This document shows positions 25,532 to 38,124 of a stretch of DNA of 64,000 nt, piece after piece (position 1 is the stretch's first letter; the number at the start of each line of letters is the position of its first letter). The notes below the pieces were generated by a model. That model was given only the letters and a program-made list of their open reading frames with translations. It had not been told where the DNA came from and made no database searches. The DNA is from Ridgeia piscesae. Its lineage: Eukaryota > Annelida > Polychaeta > Sabellida > Siboglinidae. The position numbers were made by a program, and so were the translations under genes. The stretch is from assembly GCA_025642075.2 (NCBI GenBank), contig JAODUO010000563.1:495080-559079 (forward strand), written 5' to 3'.

Positions 25532-27208
25532 AAATTCGGACACAAACACCATACAAAAAAGCCAATAAATATCCTTGACAGAGGTCCTGACTGCAATGTG
25601 CATGTACACATCAAAAACAAGCCTCTTTGTTCATTTGTGTGTGTCAGTCTGTTTGCGTATTTGCACACGTTTGTGTCTGTTCCATTTCTAGAATGCTGTT
25701 CGGACTATGTAAACCCACTTGGCCACATGCACACAATATACTACACATACATCACGTCGTTTTACCAGTCTGACTGTTCGCACATTTGTTCACCCCACGA
25801 TTAATTTAATTTGATAAATATTCCCATAGTTGCATGTGTATATCCAGGACATCATCAACCCATTCATAATGTCATTCCAACAACAGGTCCAGTGTAGGCC
25901 TCAGCGCGACCATAATTGGGTCTTACAAAGAGCACGATTTACAGTGGTACTCGACCTCAAAGGTGCGCCCCTCCAAACCTCAAAACAACGACAACCTGCT
26001 ATGAAACTGTCGTGACAAATGACTCCCTTAATTGTAGTCATGCATGGCAAACAGTAAACTTGCAAAATATCTTCACCAGTTTAATAAATCGAAGTATAAA
26101 AATGCTTGCATAAAAATGTAAACTTACAAGGTATATGATATAACGGCTTATTGTTTCATCAAAACGGTTGGAGTTTGTCTAACTTACAAATGGCTTTCTG
26201 TGTACAAACAGGGGCTTGAATGGAATTTGAATGCATGAACTTTAGCAATCGAAAGTTGTGTTTACAACATGAATATTTTGAAAACTCAACTGTAATACTG
26301 TGTACAGTATTTTGGGCTTTTAAGTCATAAATTGGCAGCTATGCAACTTCAAGAGTAACATACAATTTTTTACTTTTAAATCCCTCTGATACCAGCATGC
26401 ACAGCACATTACAAATCAGGCCTTCATGCAAGATAAAAAATTGCCAGTCCCAATATTTTTTAATACACACATGCATGAACATACATACAACCCAGTCAAG
26501 ATGTGTGTTATATGTCCTGAAATGAACAACAAACACATGTTTGACATCCATTTTCAAAGGATTATTGACAACATTTATGATTTCTAAAGCCCTTTTTGCT
26601 CCTAAATGTTTTACTCATCCACAACCCATCCAGTGAAATTCCAACCCATCCCAAATAGAATTTACCTATCCAAACGAAGGGTGGCAGGTCTCGAGATACA
26701 ACTCAGTCCAGACAGGTCTGTGATGTAGAAATTAACAAAGCAAACAACGCATTCATCACGACACCCGCACACTTGACGGAACTGGGCCTTGTGAAACTGT
26801 AAACACGCATTCTCTTTACATCTGTTTACAAGTAAATTGGGCAGAAACGGTCAGTACAACACAGTGACTAACAGCGGAGTTTCACAATAACTGACCCCAC
26901 AAATGAAGGGTATTCAGCAGACCATACCTTTGTGCCTGGTCAACTGATGTTGTGAGTAAGGGGGGGACTGAGTCACAAGTCAGTGCAACATAGGGTAGTG
27001 TATTAAACGGGCCAAGTACATTAGAATATAAGATTTCTATGACACAATTTATGTGTAACGCAAACAGATGTTCTCCTCTTGAAAACCCTGTGTGCTGGGG
27101 TGAGACTGCCTATTTGTCTTTTTTCTTCTTCTTCTCTTTCCTCCTTGTTCTCTCATTAATTACGTCCTCAATTAAGGCAGACGCATGTGCTCTCCCAGTC
27201 TTTCGTAG
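25532..27208. other. Non-coding, nothing recognised
   Basis: No exon or element recognised. Open frames at 25505-25804 (plus) and 26339-26557 (minus) lack family features. Confidence 0.5.
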
Positions 27209-27541
27209 AGAGCAATGGCTCAGGGGTAGAGCTTTGCACTCTCGACTAGGAGAATCCGGGTTCGAATCCTGTGCTGCAGTGTTAAAACTTTGGGCAAGTT
27301 TTTTCACTCTACATTGCTCCAGTTCACTCAAATGTATAAATGAGTACCTGGCTATAAACAGTGGTGGATATGTGTACAAGCAGCCTTTGTGCATTAATTG
27401 AAGCATGTGGCTAGATGCTTCCCAGAGAAGCCGAGATGGTATCTGAGTGAACAGGTCTGGCAGGGAAGTAAAGTGTAAAGTTCTTTGGCCGGTCCTGAAG
27501 ACTGGATACTGCGCTGTATAAGAACTTGCCTTTGCTTTTTT
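27209..27541 (+). mobile_element. tRNA-derived SINE
   Basis: A tRNA-related head carries an A box TGGCTCAGGGG (27216-27226) and a perfect B box GGTTCGAATCC (27259-27269), 32 bp apart, as in RNA polymerase III promoters. It is not a functional tRNA: the acceptor and anticodon arms do not pair well. The body includes GGGCAAG, ATTGCTCCAG and AATGAGTACC, which look like a conserved SINE central domain seen in several invertebrate families. The 3' part contains GCGCTGTATAAGAACTTGCC and ends in a T-rich run near 27541. The exact ends are estimates. Confidence 0.8.
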
Positions 27542-28450
27542 ACTTCTTTCCACGTCTCTCTTCGTGCAGTCCTACCATCGCATTCTCATTCTTCCTCACT
27601 TACTTTTCCCTCCACTTTCTGGGCATCAGGCCGATCTATTTTCAATTTATTTCTCACCAGTTTGTTCTTAAAACTTTCCTTCACCCCTACCCACATCCTC
27701 AGATCCTCCATTCTTAGTAATGGGTGTATAATAATACAAATTGTTACATTTGTTGAAAGGATAGCGTCATGTGTCCTGGCCACTTTGAGATTCCTGCAGT
27801 TCGACTTAAACATTCAGTCTTAAGTCTCCGGACTGAGAGTAAGGTTAAACACCTGTTGCAACCATCTACCCTGCCTTGGGGTGATGGGGTAACTCTGCTG
27901 CTGGAGGGTGAAATGGAAGAGACATTTAATGGTATTCAGCTTGCTTGCTGTTGTAGAACAGGTTTAATGTCGACTAATGGGTTTCTCAAGCCATAAAGTG
28001 TCAATATAGTAACACATTTCATCTGCGATTGTCGTAATGACAATGTTTACACGCCGCCACGTATTCAGTTCACATTCTATGTCAAGGGTGTTTAACCGTA
28101 AGGGTTATGGGATCTTTATTACATACTTGCAGAATGAATGCTGTGATACTGTTATTTGGCTTAACCAGATTGCTACTAAAAGCTTCACACTTTAGGTAGC
28201 ATTGAACTAAAAACTTATCAACAGTCAAACCATTTTCTCCAAGTTTATTTTAGTTTGTAATTCTTACATTAACTGGAAGGGTCCATTTTCAGACATCCAT
28301 TCTAACGGGAGTTTACAGAATGAGATCCCACCTCAATGAATCCATGATATGTTTTGTCTACTTCTGTCCAATAGCACTGCTAACTATTGGTGAAGAGATT
28401 AAATTAATTAAACTAATTAAACTAACAAACAGCTAGTGTGTGCTTGTGTG

Positions 28451-28470
28451 TGCATGCATTAATGCATGCA
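28451..28470. repeat. Perfect 20-bp palindrome
   Basis: TGCATGCATTAATGCATGCA is fully self-complementary and lies in a TG/CA-rich context (28436-28480). Confidence 0.95.
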
Positions 28471-30710
28471 TGTGCATGTGGGTAAGCTATTTAAAATGTA
28501 TAAGCCTACGCCAGTTAAAATTGATTTATATAAGTACGATGCCGCTCCTTCAGTTTTTTGTGTGATACACATGTTTATATTACTGATATCTGTCAATGCT
28601 ACATGTCAACAAAAGTAAAAAAATCAACTGACATGATAGCTGTAAACATACCAGACATCTTAAGTAGCCAAAAGGAACATGCAAATTGTTATTTGTATGG
28701 CACAGTGACTTGGCATAAATTTCCATGTACAGCCTGGTTTTGTTCTTTTTGTGTATCAGGGGATAAAAATAGACACATAACCTTGCTTGTATTGAAGACA
28801 CACTGCTCTGATAACTGCTTCAAAGTGGATATAATGACAGCTAACTCTTTTACTTGGTATCTAGAGGTGCGTCACATGAGCTAGTTCTATGTTATCTCTG
28901 AAAGCAAGTCATCACAGCAATGCAGTCAGCTGCATTCCGTGCAATTCTTTCTCTGTGCAATTAGAACAATATCGATGTTATACTATATGTATACATTGTA
29001 TTATGTATTTCTGGGTCATGTTCTGTACATCTGCACTGCTTAAGTACAATGTTTGGTTGACTCCAAAGATCTACAATGGAGATAGTCAATGGTCCTTCAA
29101 ATTTGTCCGGGTCAGAGACCAACAGAACTGTTGTGGTCCACACTTACATCAATTAATATAACTGGCACAATTTACATTTTCACTTATGGAAGTGTAAAAC
29201 TTGATATTTTTATTAGAATATGGCAGTCATGTTTAGGCTAGCTTTTTTAGTGTTTCCAGTCAACTGAAAAGTAAATTGTCTTGGGCTTCAGGTGTCCAGA
29301 TCTGCAGTAATTTTACACGCAGGGTGGATCATGTTAAGTGAAGACACAAACATGGTTTCATTCACAAACGTCCATATTTCTTATTCGTAACACATTTGGA
29401 AATAATGCTGTTAATTTTGTTTACAAGTTTATGTAATTTTAATAAAAATACAATATTTTGTCAGACTAGTGTGAAACCAGTTATCGGAGTGTATAATTTA
29501 TTTTGAGAGTTCACATTCTGACAAAAAGTGGTATAAATTGGGGATATTCCACAAGCTCTGTTGGCTACACGTTTCATGATATTTATTCTCTGAAAAGTTT
29601 AGTGGCATTCAGAAATGAGTAAATATAGCTTAGTAAAAACAGGACCTCCTGCTACACTAATAATGGTCTGAAACAGCCCACATACACAGTGAAACTGCAA
29701 TCATTTCACTACACAATACCGGTAACAAACTTAAACTGATTTGCACAATGGTACCATGTTATAGTAATATTGATGTCATAGCAATACTCTCGTAATATGC
29801 CAACAGTAATCAGCCAACGTTTGTTCATTTGCTTATCAATCATCAATTTGTATTCAGCCATAATGACTATAATTATCTGACAGATCAGCCAATCCTGTGC
29901 ACTGGCTCCTATTGAATGGATAAAATGAATTATATCTCTAATATATCGGCATTGTAGAACAAATCCTTTGTATCCTGTAAATCATCATTAAATATGTCTG
30001 AACTTTGTTTGCTTGGGTCGAGCATTTCCGAAAGATCATAAGTGCATAACAATCTAGGAAAATGAAGTTAATGCATTTTTTTAGAAGTAGGGCAATCATA
30101 TTATTTAGTAATTCTATTCGTCATCTAAAATATCCCATTATACCACATTTCTTTGTTTTCTCAGAAAAGAACAACTGAACTGTTCAAAATAAAACATGTG
30201 ACATTGCAGTATTCCATCCAGCTTTAGTATTGCAAAATGCTATATAATTATATACTTTTTAAGGTGCATTAAGCCATTGTAATGTTTTTATTTGAGTACA
30301 TATATTTAAACTTTCATACAAAAATTGCTATACTGTACTCACAATACTTGAAAGTTAATTAATGTAAACTTACTGCAAATTAACTGGTATCAATTACTTC
30401 AAATTATTTACTACAAAATATGTTGTTATATGCTACCAACACTTTTGGTAAATGTAAAAGTGTATACAGTTATTACACAGACAATGAATGCAAATTGTGT
30501 TTAAATAACATGTTATCTTAATGCTACTAACAATTGAGTGGAATTAACCATTTACAAAGCTGAAGGTCCTGCCAATACTGTCCACCAACTTCACATAGGT
30601 CAAATGACCAGTAACAACTCAGATCAGGTGTAGAGACCTGGCCCCACCCTTGTAAATACGAACTCAACCGTTGTCGCCTTAGCTAGCGTTTTCACACTGC
30701 TGGAGGGACC

Positions 30711-30836
30711 TATATAACTGTGACATGTTGTGCTTTATAACGGTTGCCTTGTGACACCCCCAGGCCAGTAGCTGTACATTATAAAGATGTCAACGTCACG
30801 AGACTACTGGCCTTGTTCCCGTGTACTAATAAGCCA
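30711..30836 (+). promoter_or_regulatory. Promoter-like TATA box with short ORF start (weak)
   Basis: TATATAA at 30711-30717 is followed 70 bp later by an ATG at 30787 opening a short frame that reaches a possible donor (CCAG|GTCAGT, about 30835). A 9-bp inverted repeat, GGCCAGTAG and CTACTGGCC, brackets the ATG. The surroundings are somewhat CpG-richer than the neighbours. No homology supports an exon, so this is a candidate only. Confidence 0.2.
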
Positions 30837-32143
30837 GGTCAGTGATAAGGAATTTATGTTTTGCAGCAACCGTGAAACTGTTGTGATTTTGTGATATTTA
30901 TTTGACACAAATGTGTTTGCCGGTGGCATGCCCATGAGACATTCACGCAAGTTTCTTTCGCTGGACATGTGTATTTATGATATGCATTGTAAGACGTCTG
31001 TGTGTGACATAATGGAAAACATGCTGATTCACACAGTTACATAGAGCATTCATTGGCTGGGGTTTCACTAAGTGCTTTCAAATTATCATCATTATTACAA
31101 CAGCAATAAAAAATTACTCTGAATTAGTTGTGATTGTCCATTTAAATGTATTTAAAGTCTTTGATACGGATAAAGGCATCCAAGCTTTGTATAACAACAT
31201 ATCTACAAATGTTACTTCTGAATTCAATTGTGTGGTTATCTTGGGGATGAAAAACAGACTGAATATGCCGTCTAACAAATGACTTGCCAATAACTGCATA
31301 TAACATACTAAATATATCCAGACAATTTTTCAAACCGTAATTCTACACCTGCTGAAATATGCATAACAGATAACATGTTGCAAAAATGTGAACAATAAAT
31401 GGCATATCTGGCAATGTCCGCCAATTTAATTGCACTCAAGTGAATGCTAATTAAACACTGAATGTAACACCGGTTTTGGATCGTTAGTTCAGGAACACGT
31501 GTTTGTGACAAACAGCAGTGCACAACTTGTGGATCATTCCACGAAAAGCATCTGGGTTCAAAGAGTTTACCGACAAAGCCACTGTTGTCTGTGCAAAGTC
31601 AGTGTTGTCTGTGCAAAGTCAGTGTTGCGACATCCTTCTAATAAACCGACCTGTCAGATTTCTAAAAGAATATGCCTTGCTGCAAGTCAAGTGGTGCATC
31701 AGGAATCGAATATGATGGAGGTGCATTTTGTCTTCTCCAGTCACACACAAAGAACTGAATCAGTCCTCCTTTGGTCTTTCTTAGAAACATATCTCATCAG
31801 TTCTTTATTTCCCTGGGTCTTCATTTCACAGATCTATATCTGCAGACTGTTGAGGCTTGAAAATGTTCAGTGATAAAAAACAATCTCTTAGTATATACAA
31901 AAACAGATCTGACAATTGCGGAAGAAAAACCCACATGGCTGATAGTATTACCTGCATCAATGGTGAAGGCTTTGTGACGGGCCAAACAAAAGCTTATAAT
32001 ACCTGATTGGGATTACATTACAGAAGTTATTTCATGAAAACAAATGCTACCCCATCAGGGCTACTTGTCCACCAGGAAACAAACCTGTTTGGATGCTTTC
32101 AGTATCCAACTTCTGAACTAGGCATATTGACAACTGCATATTA

Positions 32144-32220
32144 ATGCAAATATTTCCATCCATGCAAATCCAGGATCGCATTAAAATGCAAATGTCTCGG
32201 TGCTGTTACAGCATGCAAAT
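32144..32220. promoter_or_regulatory. Homotypic cluster of ATGCAAAT octamers
   Basis: Four perfect ATGCAAAT octamers in the same orientation lie at 32144-32151, 32162-32169, 32186-32193 and 32213-32220, with a fifth at 32678-32685. The octamer is the consensus binding site of POU-domain (Oct) factors. The octamers are not units of a tandem repeat, since the spacers between them differ. Enhancer function is inferred. Confidence 0.4.
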
Positions 32221-33737
32221 GTGGTGGTTGATTAAATGTTTTGGCTTAATATGAGAAGGACGATCAATTATGTCAGACTGAGCAACGATAGGAAGCGATA
32301 CTGATCTAGACTTCCATTGGTGGAATTCTATAGGAAGTTGCCCAGAAGGAAATTAGTAAACTTATTCCTGCCAACTACTCATTTTTTCTGTTGAAGAGAA
32401 ATACAAAGCCAGTGGTGCCCTCCATGGAGTGGCTCTTTACTCAGTAAATTAGTTCAATCCAACTTCTCCCATATACAGCCAGAAAAACAGATAAATCTGT
32501 AAGTAAATTACATTAAGAAATTACAATCCTGTTTTTTCGATATGTCACCAAATTAAAGCTTACATTAAGTTACATTATGAACATATTGTCACATAGTGAG
32601 AGTACATGAATTCAGAGGGTGGGGTTGCAACCACACAGGCCCCAAAGTTAATGTATGTATGTGCAATGTATTAATTTATGCAAATGTCTGTGTTTTTTGC
32701 TGAAAACAATGTGATTCTGGCAGTTTTCTAGCGTACCTGGTATTTTTCCAATCCAACTTCCTTGCTTTTGAAGTTAAGAACAACAAACACTGATGCAGAA
32801 GGTCTAACCTGGTTATCAGAATTATCAGATGCATATTTTTTTAACATCAACTTCTGTACAATATGCCAGTTATGCATATAAATATGCATGCAAAACAACA
32901 CAAAGGCACAAATGTTAGATGAAAAATAACAGCCTCACAATTGCTATACAATGGTGCCAACACAGAGAATGCCAGATTTATAACAGCAACACTCTTTATT
33001 ATATAATTTGTGCATGTGCATGCATACATGCACACATGCACACATGCACACATGCATACATGTATATATGAATATAATTTAGCTATTTCTATAATAAGCA
33101 AGTTGTAATTTCACACGAATGGAAAAATAAATAAAACTATACTTTTACTGATGTTCCAACTTTATGCATATAACCAAATAGCTGACCTGACCTCACAATT
33201 AGGGTCACCCTACAAATGTCCCAAATTAGTTCCATAAAGTGAGTTTTCTAGGCAACTGATCCGGTCGATGTGTCAACTCGCTATTTGGGTCTCTTTTTGT
33301 TTGTTCCAAGGGTGACCTGAATAGTTATACTCTAGACCTTAATAGACAGGTTCCATTGTAAGTTTGCTTTTTCAGGCGAACGTGGATATGTGAGGATGTC
33401 ATGATTAATCTTCAGACATGTCCTTCGGTCATGATGGCACAAAACCGAAATTGACGCGAGTTGCATGCAGTTGTACCTTGTGGCTTGTCATTCCTGTTTG
33501 GCGTTATATTGCATGGTTAGCAAGCATTTTACTATCAAGAAAACGTGATTAGGGTTATGAAAGATATGCGGTAACACAGAACGTTGTTCGCTCAACAAAC
33601 AAACCTAGCTTTGGTAGCAAATTTGAGTTGTGTCGATGACAGCCAGTCGTTCACTTATGGCTATGTCCTATAGCCGGCCTAGCGCACGCAAAATAACAAG
33701 AATAGCATACATAAATGCTAACGGACTATTTACATAC
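32221..33737. other. Non-coding; ATGCACAC microsatellite at 33005-33062
   Basis: No gene recognised. A short degenerate ATGCACAC repeat lies at about 33005-33062. Around 33180-33330 there are scattered GGGTCACC/GGTGACC half-sites in inverted arrangement, without further support. Confidence 0.5.
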
Positions 33738-33990
33738 CTTGATACCGAAGCAGACGGGAGTGACGTTGAACGGATGTTGACGCCGTGAGAACCACGCTGA
33801 TCTTGCCGTGCGAACACCGAACACTTCTGTAGCGACTCACTGAGTTCAGTCAAGCGAAACGAGAGCGGATCTCGGACGAGTGGTGTCGTCTGCTGCGTTC
33901 CTAACGTCAACAAGAACGCGAGTATCGAACCGCACTTGTCTCTGAAAAACCGTCGTTGTAGCTGGATCTGGTAAAAGACCACACTCCGGT
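33738..33990 (-). other. Candidate non-coding first exon (weak)
   Basis: This CpG-rich stretch contrasts with its AT-rich neighbours. On the minus strand it ends in a strong splice-donor consensus, CAAG|GTATGT, with the exon edge at 33738. The minus-strand frame here has no recognisable domain, so it would be a 5' UTR exon of a gene extending left. No downstream exon was found. Confidence 0.2.
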
Positions 33991-35439
33991 AACGCAGGTT
34001 GGGTTGGTATAGGTCAGTATGTATGCGCTATTATTGTTTGCACGCCTTGCTGCGTGATAAAAAGCAGACGCCGTCGAGCGTTCGCGATTTGGCTACTCTC
34101 GGCGGTTCGCGAGACATAGTGAGACGGTCCATTCCCAGCACACCTGCAGGGGTGTTAGGTTATTATCGACGCAATATGCACTTTATTTCCTTGGGTTTGC
34201 AATAAAATCGCAGACAGACAGAGAGAGAGAGCACTTATGGTACGCGTAATAAAGCTGGCATGCGCAATAAACGCTGCACTCGGTGACATAGGCAAGAGTT
34301 GGCAGATTACGCAATGCGTGCGAAATTAAAATACACGCATATCCCCATGCAACGTTCACTGAAAGGAGTGGGACCCTTTCTTTGACTTTGTTTCAAAATC
34401 GGAATTGATCTTGCAGACATATATAAACAATGAACTAAACAAAAAACTAGGGCATAGGGGGTTGATCAATGATAAATTAGGTAAACAGAATCTGGCTCGA
34501 TGTTTTTACTGTCGAACATCACGAATCTCTGTTCATGTAAATAGATGGAATACGTAACATGGCCTGAACGTATTAACGGCGGACATAGTCGTGTATATCT
34601 CCGGACAAAGTTGTGTCGTTCGTCCACATACCTGGTAACTTAGTTTGGAATTATATTTGGCTCTGACAACAAGCACGTGAGTTTGTGCACGTTGTCCCCT
34701 TTCGTAACATATTCACCATCAACCGCTGAGCTGAAGGTAATCAGACATGTCGAGTATTCGTTCCTTCACACTGCCCTCCACATACAGTGCCAGTTTCGTG
34801 GTGATTGGTTGTACAGACTTTCTCGACAAATAGAACGCAAGATGGCAAAATCCTTACTTTTTGCAAAACACTTCGCGTACTCGGTCCCCTAGACCACCTC
34901 TCGCGTATCTCCGGGGGGGGGGAGGTACAAACATTATCCGAGTTTGGGAACCACTGGTCTAGCCTTCCGTTTAAATCAACACATTGGCAGTATAATTCTT
35001 AACACTAGGCGGTAGATTGTGAGACTGTCAGAAAAAGGATGACGAAAAACGCATGATCAGGCACCATTACATTTTCCGCCCTCGATATGCTATTTTCCTA
35101 CTTTCTTTGGCTGTTTTATCAGGCACTGGAACCTTTCTTTTACGTCACGAACTCGTGCACGTGTACATTCAAATAACTAGGGGGGTGTTATTTTGCAAAT
35201 TTCGTTTGTTTAATGGAATACCCCCCTGAAAATACGATCAGGACATATGTATTGTCAAAGCCAGAATCTTTTTAACCACACGTGCTAAAGGTTCTGAAGA
35301 TTGTATGCCCAAATCGGCTGCTGGCTTCCAGTAGCAAAAGGGGTACATATTTAGCCTTTGGAACTATGACAAGTCTGCGGAGTAATAAGTTCCCATATGG
35401 ACACACAGAAGCTAGAGGAGACACACATCAACAGTTTGG
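33991..35439. other. Non-coding; CpG-richer left part
   Basis: The 34000-34260 part is CpG-richer and could be promoter DNA for the candidate exon on its left. The rest shows no gene. A short inverted repeat with C/G runs (about 35179-35227) precedes the retrotransposon. Confidence 0.4.
34905..34956 (+). mobile_element. Solo hAT-like terminal fragment
   Basis: The stretch ends in GTTTGGGAACCACTG (34942-34956), the reverse complement of the CAGTGGTTCCCAAAC terminus typical of many hAT elements, and is preceded by a G-run and GAGGTACAAA. The opposite terminus was not found nearby, so only a remnant is claimed. Confidence 0.35.
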
Positions 35440-38035
35440 GTGCTGAGCGGAGTGTTGGCTTCGTACACTAAGAACTCTGGACAAGAAACCATGCAGCTTG
35501 CCATAGAAATTGACTGCGTCGTTGAAGAAGCTATCTGGTGTAACTTAGTTACAGGAAAGTCAACATTAACTGTTGGGTTAGTGTATCGGAGTCCAAACAT
35601 AAGCATGGAAGAGAATGAAAAAATACATAACGCTATCAAAGAAGTGAGTAAACGGGACTGTATTATTATGGGGGATTTTAACCATGGGCATATACAGTGG
35701 ACATCTCTACAGAGTACCGGGAGAGAGGATCAAGAGTTTTTAAATTTAGTACAAGATAGTTTCCTTTCTCAACATGTGTTAGAAGCAACCAGGGGCGAGA
35801 ACGTGTTAGACATAGTATTGAGCTCACAGAAGGAATTTGTTGATAATGTCAAGATATGTGAGCCACTGGGGTGTAGTGATCACAACCAGATACATTTTAT
35901 CATCAAAGTAAAGGGAGAACGGAATAGAAAAATAAGGTACAGGAAAAAATTTCACAAAGGAAGATATAAGGACATGAGGGAATATTTAGCAAAGATAGAC
36001 TGGAATAACACACTGAAGAATAAGACGGCAACAGAATGCTGGAATATTTTAAAGAGTGAAATTGACTGCGTCGTTGACAAATTTGTCCCCTTGAAAAAAC
36101 AGGGGAAACGGTCAAAGAAGAAACACTTATCGAAGGAAGCCATTAGAAAAATCAAGTACAAGCAAATGATATGGAAGACATATAGACATACCGGAAGTGA
36201 AGAAGACTATAGCATTTATAAAGAAGCACTTAATCAAGCTACAGCTGAAATTAGAAATTCAAAGAGAAGCTACGAACAAAAAATAGCTTTTAATATAAAA
36301 CATGACAGCAAGAGTTTTTATGCGTATGTTCGAAGTAAACAGAAAGTTCAGGATAAGGTCGGTCCTCTAGAAGGTAGTGATGGAAACATAATAACAGAGG
36401 GATTCTTAATGGCAGAAAACCTAAATGAGTACTTTAGTTCGGTGTTTACCAGGGAAGATATTAGTATATTACCAGTACTTGAGACTAAGTTCGAAGGGAG
36501 AGAGTTTGACTATTTAGGACAACTAATTGTAACCCCAACAATGGTAGCTATGAAAATAAGAGATATGAAGGAAAATAAATCACCTGGAGTGGATGGGATT
36601 CCTCCCAAATTACTATTGGAAATTGTAGAACAAATCAGCATACCGCTTGCAACAGTGTTCAATTTGTCATTAAAGGAGGGCATGGTTCCGTTAGAATGGA
36701 AAGAAGCAAACATTATACCATTATTTAAAAAAGGTTCGAGAAACAAGTCAGAGAACTATAGACCAGTGAGTTTAACATCGGTGATTTGCAAACTATTAGA
36801 AAGACTAATTAAAGATCACCTGGTTGATTTTCTTGTTAAAAATAAATTGATAAACCCATCTCAACATGGGTTTTTAAAAGCGAGGTCATGCTTAACAAAT
36901 ATGTTATGTTTTTTGGAAGATGTCACAAAGTGGCTAGATGAGGGATCACCAGTAGATATAATCTACTTAGATTTTAAAAAAGCCTTTGACAAAGTGCCAC
37001 ACCAAAGACTACTACTTAAACTAAAGGCCCATGGCATAGGAAATGGAATCATCAACTGGATAGAAAAATGGCTTATTGATAGAAGACAAAGAGTAGTAGT
37101 TGATGGGGAGGTTTCAAACTGGAAAGCGGTTTTGAGTGGAGTACCGCAGGGATCAGTACTGGGACCTATTTTATTCTTAATATATATCAATGATTTGGAT
37201 GATGACATAACAAGCAAGGTGTTGAAGTTTGCGGACGACACAAAAGTGTTTAGGAAAATTAAAATGATGCAGATAGACAGCATTTACAAGATGATCTTAA
37301 TAAGTTGATAGAATGGTCTGAGAAGTGGCAAATGCTGTTTAATTTTGGAAAGTGTAAGTGCCATCACACAGGACATGGGAATGAAGATGCAAAATATACA
37401 ATGGGTGATACTGTACTAAATACTACCTTAAAGGAAAAGGACTTAGGGTTAACTATTAGTGCTGACATGAAGGTATCAGAGCAGTGTGGAATTGCAGCAG
37501 CGAAGGGAAACCAAATTCTTGGATTAATTAGGCGAAATATAGTGTACAAAGAAAAAGAACTAATAATACCGCTGTATAAAACAATAGTTAGGCCTCACTT
37601 AGAATATTGTATACAAGCATGGAGGCCATATCGCAAGAAGGATATTGATATGCTAGAAAGAGTACAAAGGAGAGCAACCAAAATGATACAAAACTCAGGA
37701 ATATTAGTTATGAAATGCGTCTAAAAGAATGTGGTTTAACAACACTAGAAACCAGAAGATTGAGAGGAGATCAGATTGAGGTGTTTAAAATATTGAATGG
37801 ATATGAAAATATTGACAGAAATATTTTTTTCACAGTCAAGGAAGAGAGAAGGACTAGAGGACATGGAGTTACATTAGCAAAGAAGCAGTGTAGACTAGAT
37901 ATTAGAAAATTTTCATTTTCACAAAGAACAGTAAACGAATGGAACAGATTATCAGCTGATTGTGTAGGTGCTAGTAGTGTTAATATATTTAAAAATAAAA
38001 TCGACATATACCTAAGAAGGGCGGGATATACTTAG
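35440..38035 (+). pseudogene. Endonuclease-reverse transcriptase ORF, broken by two frameshifts
   Basis: The first open part (35440-37308) begins inside the endonuclease with no true start Met. It contains the endonuclease motifs GDFN (residues 78-81) and SDH (146-148), then the RT: KSPGVDGIP, the motif A region YLDFKKAFDKVPH (about 509-521), GVPQGSVLGPILF and the catalytic FADD (597-600). A single-base deletion near 37264, compared with copy 2, moves the frame. The C-terminal region continues at 37305-37724, and a second single-base deletion near 37690 shifts it again to 37715-38035. The C-terminal part has RPHLEYCIQAW, MLERVQRRATKMI and FSQRTVNEWNRLS, all typical of this group. The enzyme would nick target DNA and prime reverse transcription on it. 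This copy cannot encode it. Confidence 0.9.
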
Positions 38036-38082
38036 ATAGATAGGTTGGACTCTCGATAAGCCAAATGGCTTCCTAATCCACC

Positions 38083-38112
38083 TGCCATCTAGAGTTGAAT
38101 CTCTAGGTGGCA
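38083..38112 (+). other. 3' UTR stem-loop of retrotransposon copy 1
   Basis: TGCCATCTAGAG and CTCTAGGTGGCA form a 12-bp RNA stem, including one U-G wobble, around the loop TTGAAT, about 12 nt before the 3' end. The same hairpin is present in copy 2 at 57423-57452. A shorter version with paired base changes is in the fragment at 46310-46340. Such 3' stem-loops are recognised by the RT in CR1/L2-like elements; the role here is inferred. Confidence 0.75.
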
Positions 38113-38124
38113 ATCTTGTTAAAT

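Larger units (their letters stand above)
27542..32143. other. Non-coding, mostly featureless
   Basis: AT-rich DNA without a recognised exon. The exceptions are a short palindrome and a promoter-like stretch, listed separately. The open frame at 28558-28884 has no domain signature. Confidence 0.5.
35416..38124 (+). mobile_element. Non-LTR retrotransposon copy 1 (CR1/Jockey-type), 5'-truncated
   Basis: The longest copy of a family also present at 55551-57464 and, as a diverged 3' end, at 46266-46345. It contains the C-terminal half of an EEP endonuclease, a complete RT domain, a C-terminal region and a short 3' UTR ending in a stem-loop and CAATCTTGTTAAAT, without a poly(A) tail. The endonuclease N-terminus (first catalytic Asn and Glu) is absent and the frame closes at 35413, so the insertion appears 5'-truncated near 35440. 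No target duplication was identified. Confidence 0.9.

Noticed and set aside
27209..27282. Functional tRNA gene
   Set aside because: The A and B boxes are good but the acceptor and anticodon arms do not pair, and the sequence continues as a SINE body.
35440..35442. Start codon of the retrotransposon ORF
   Set aside because: The codon is GTG inside the endonuclease domain and the frame is open only from 35416; it is a truncation edge and not a true start.
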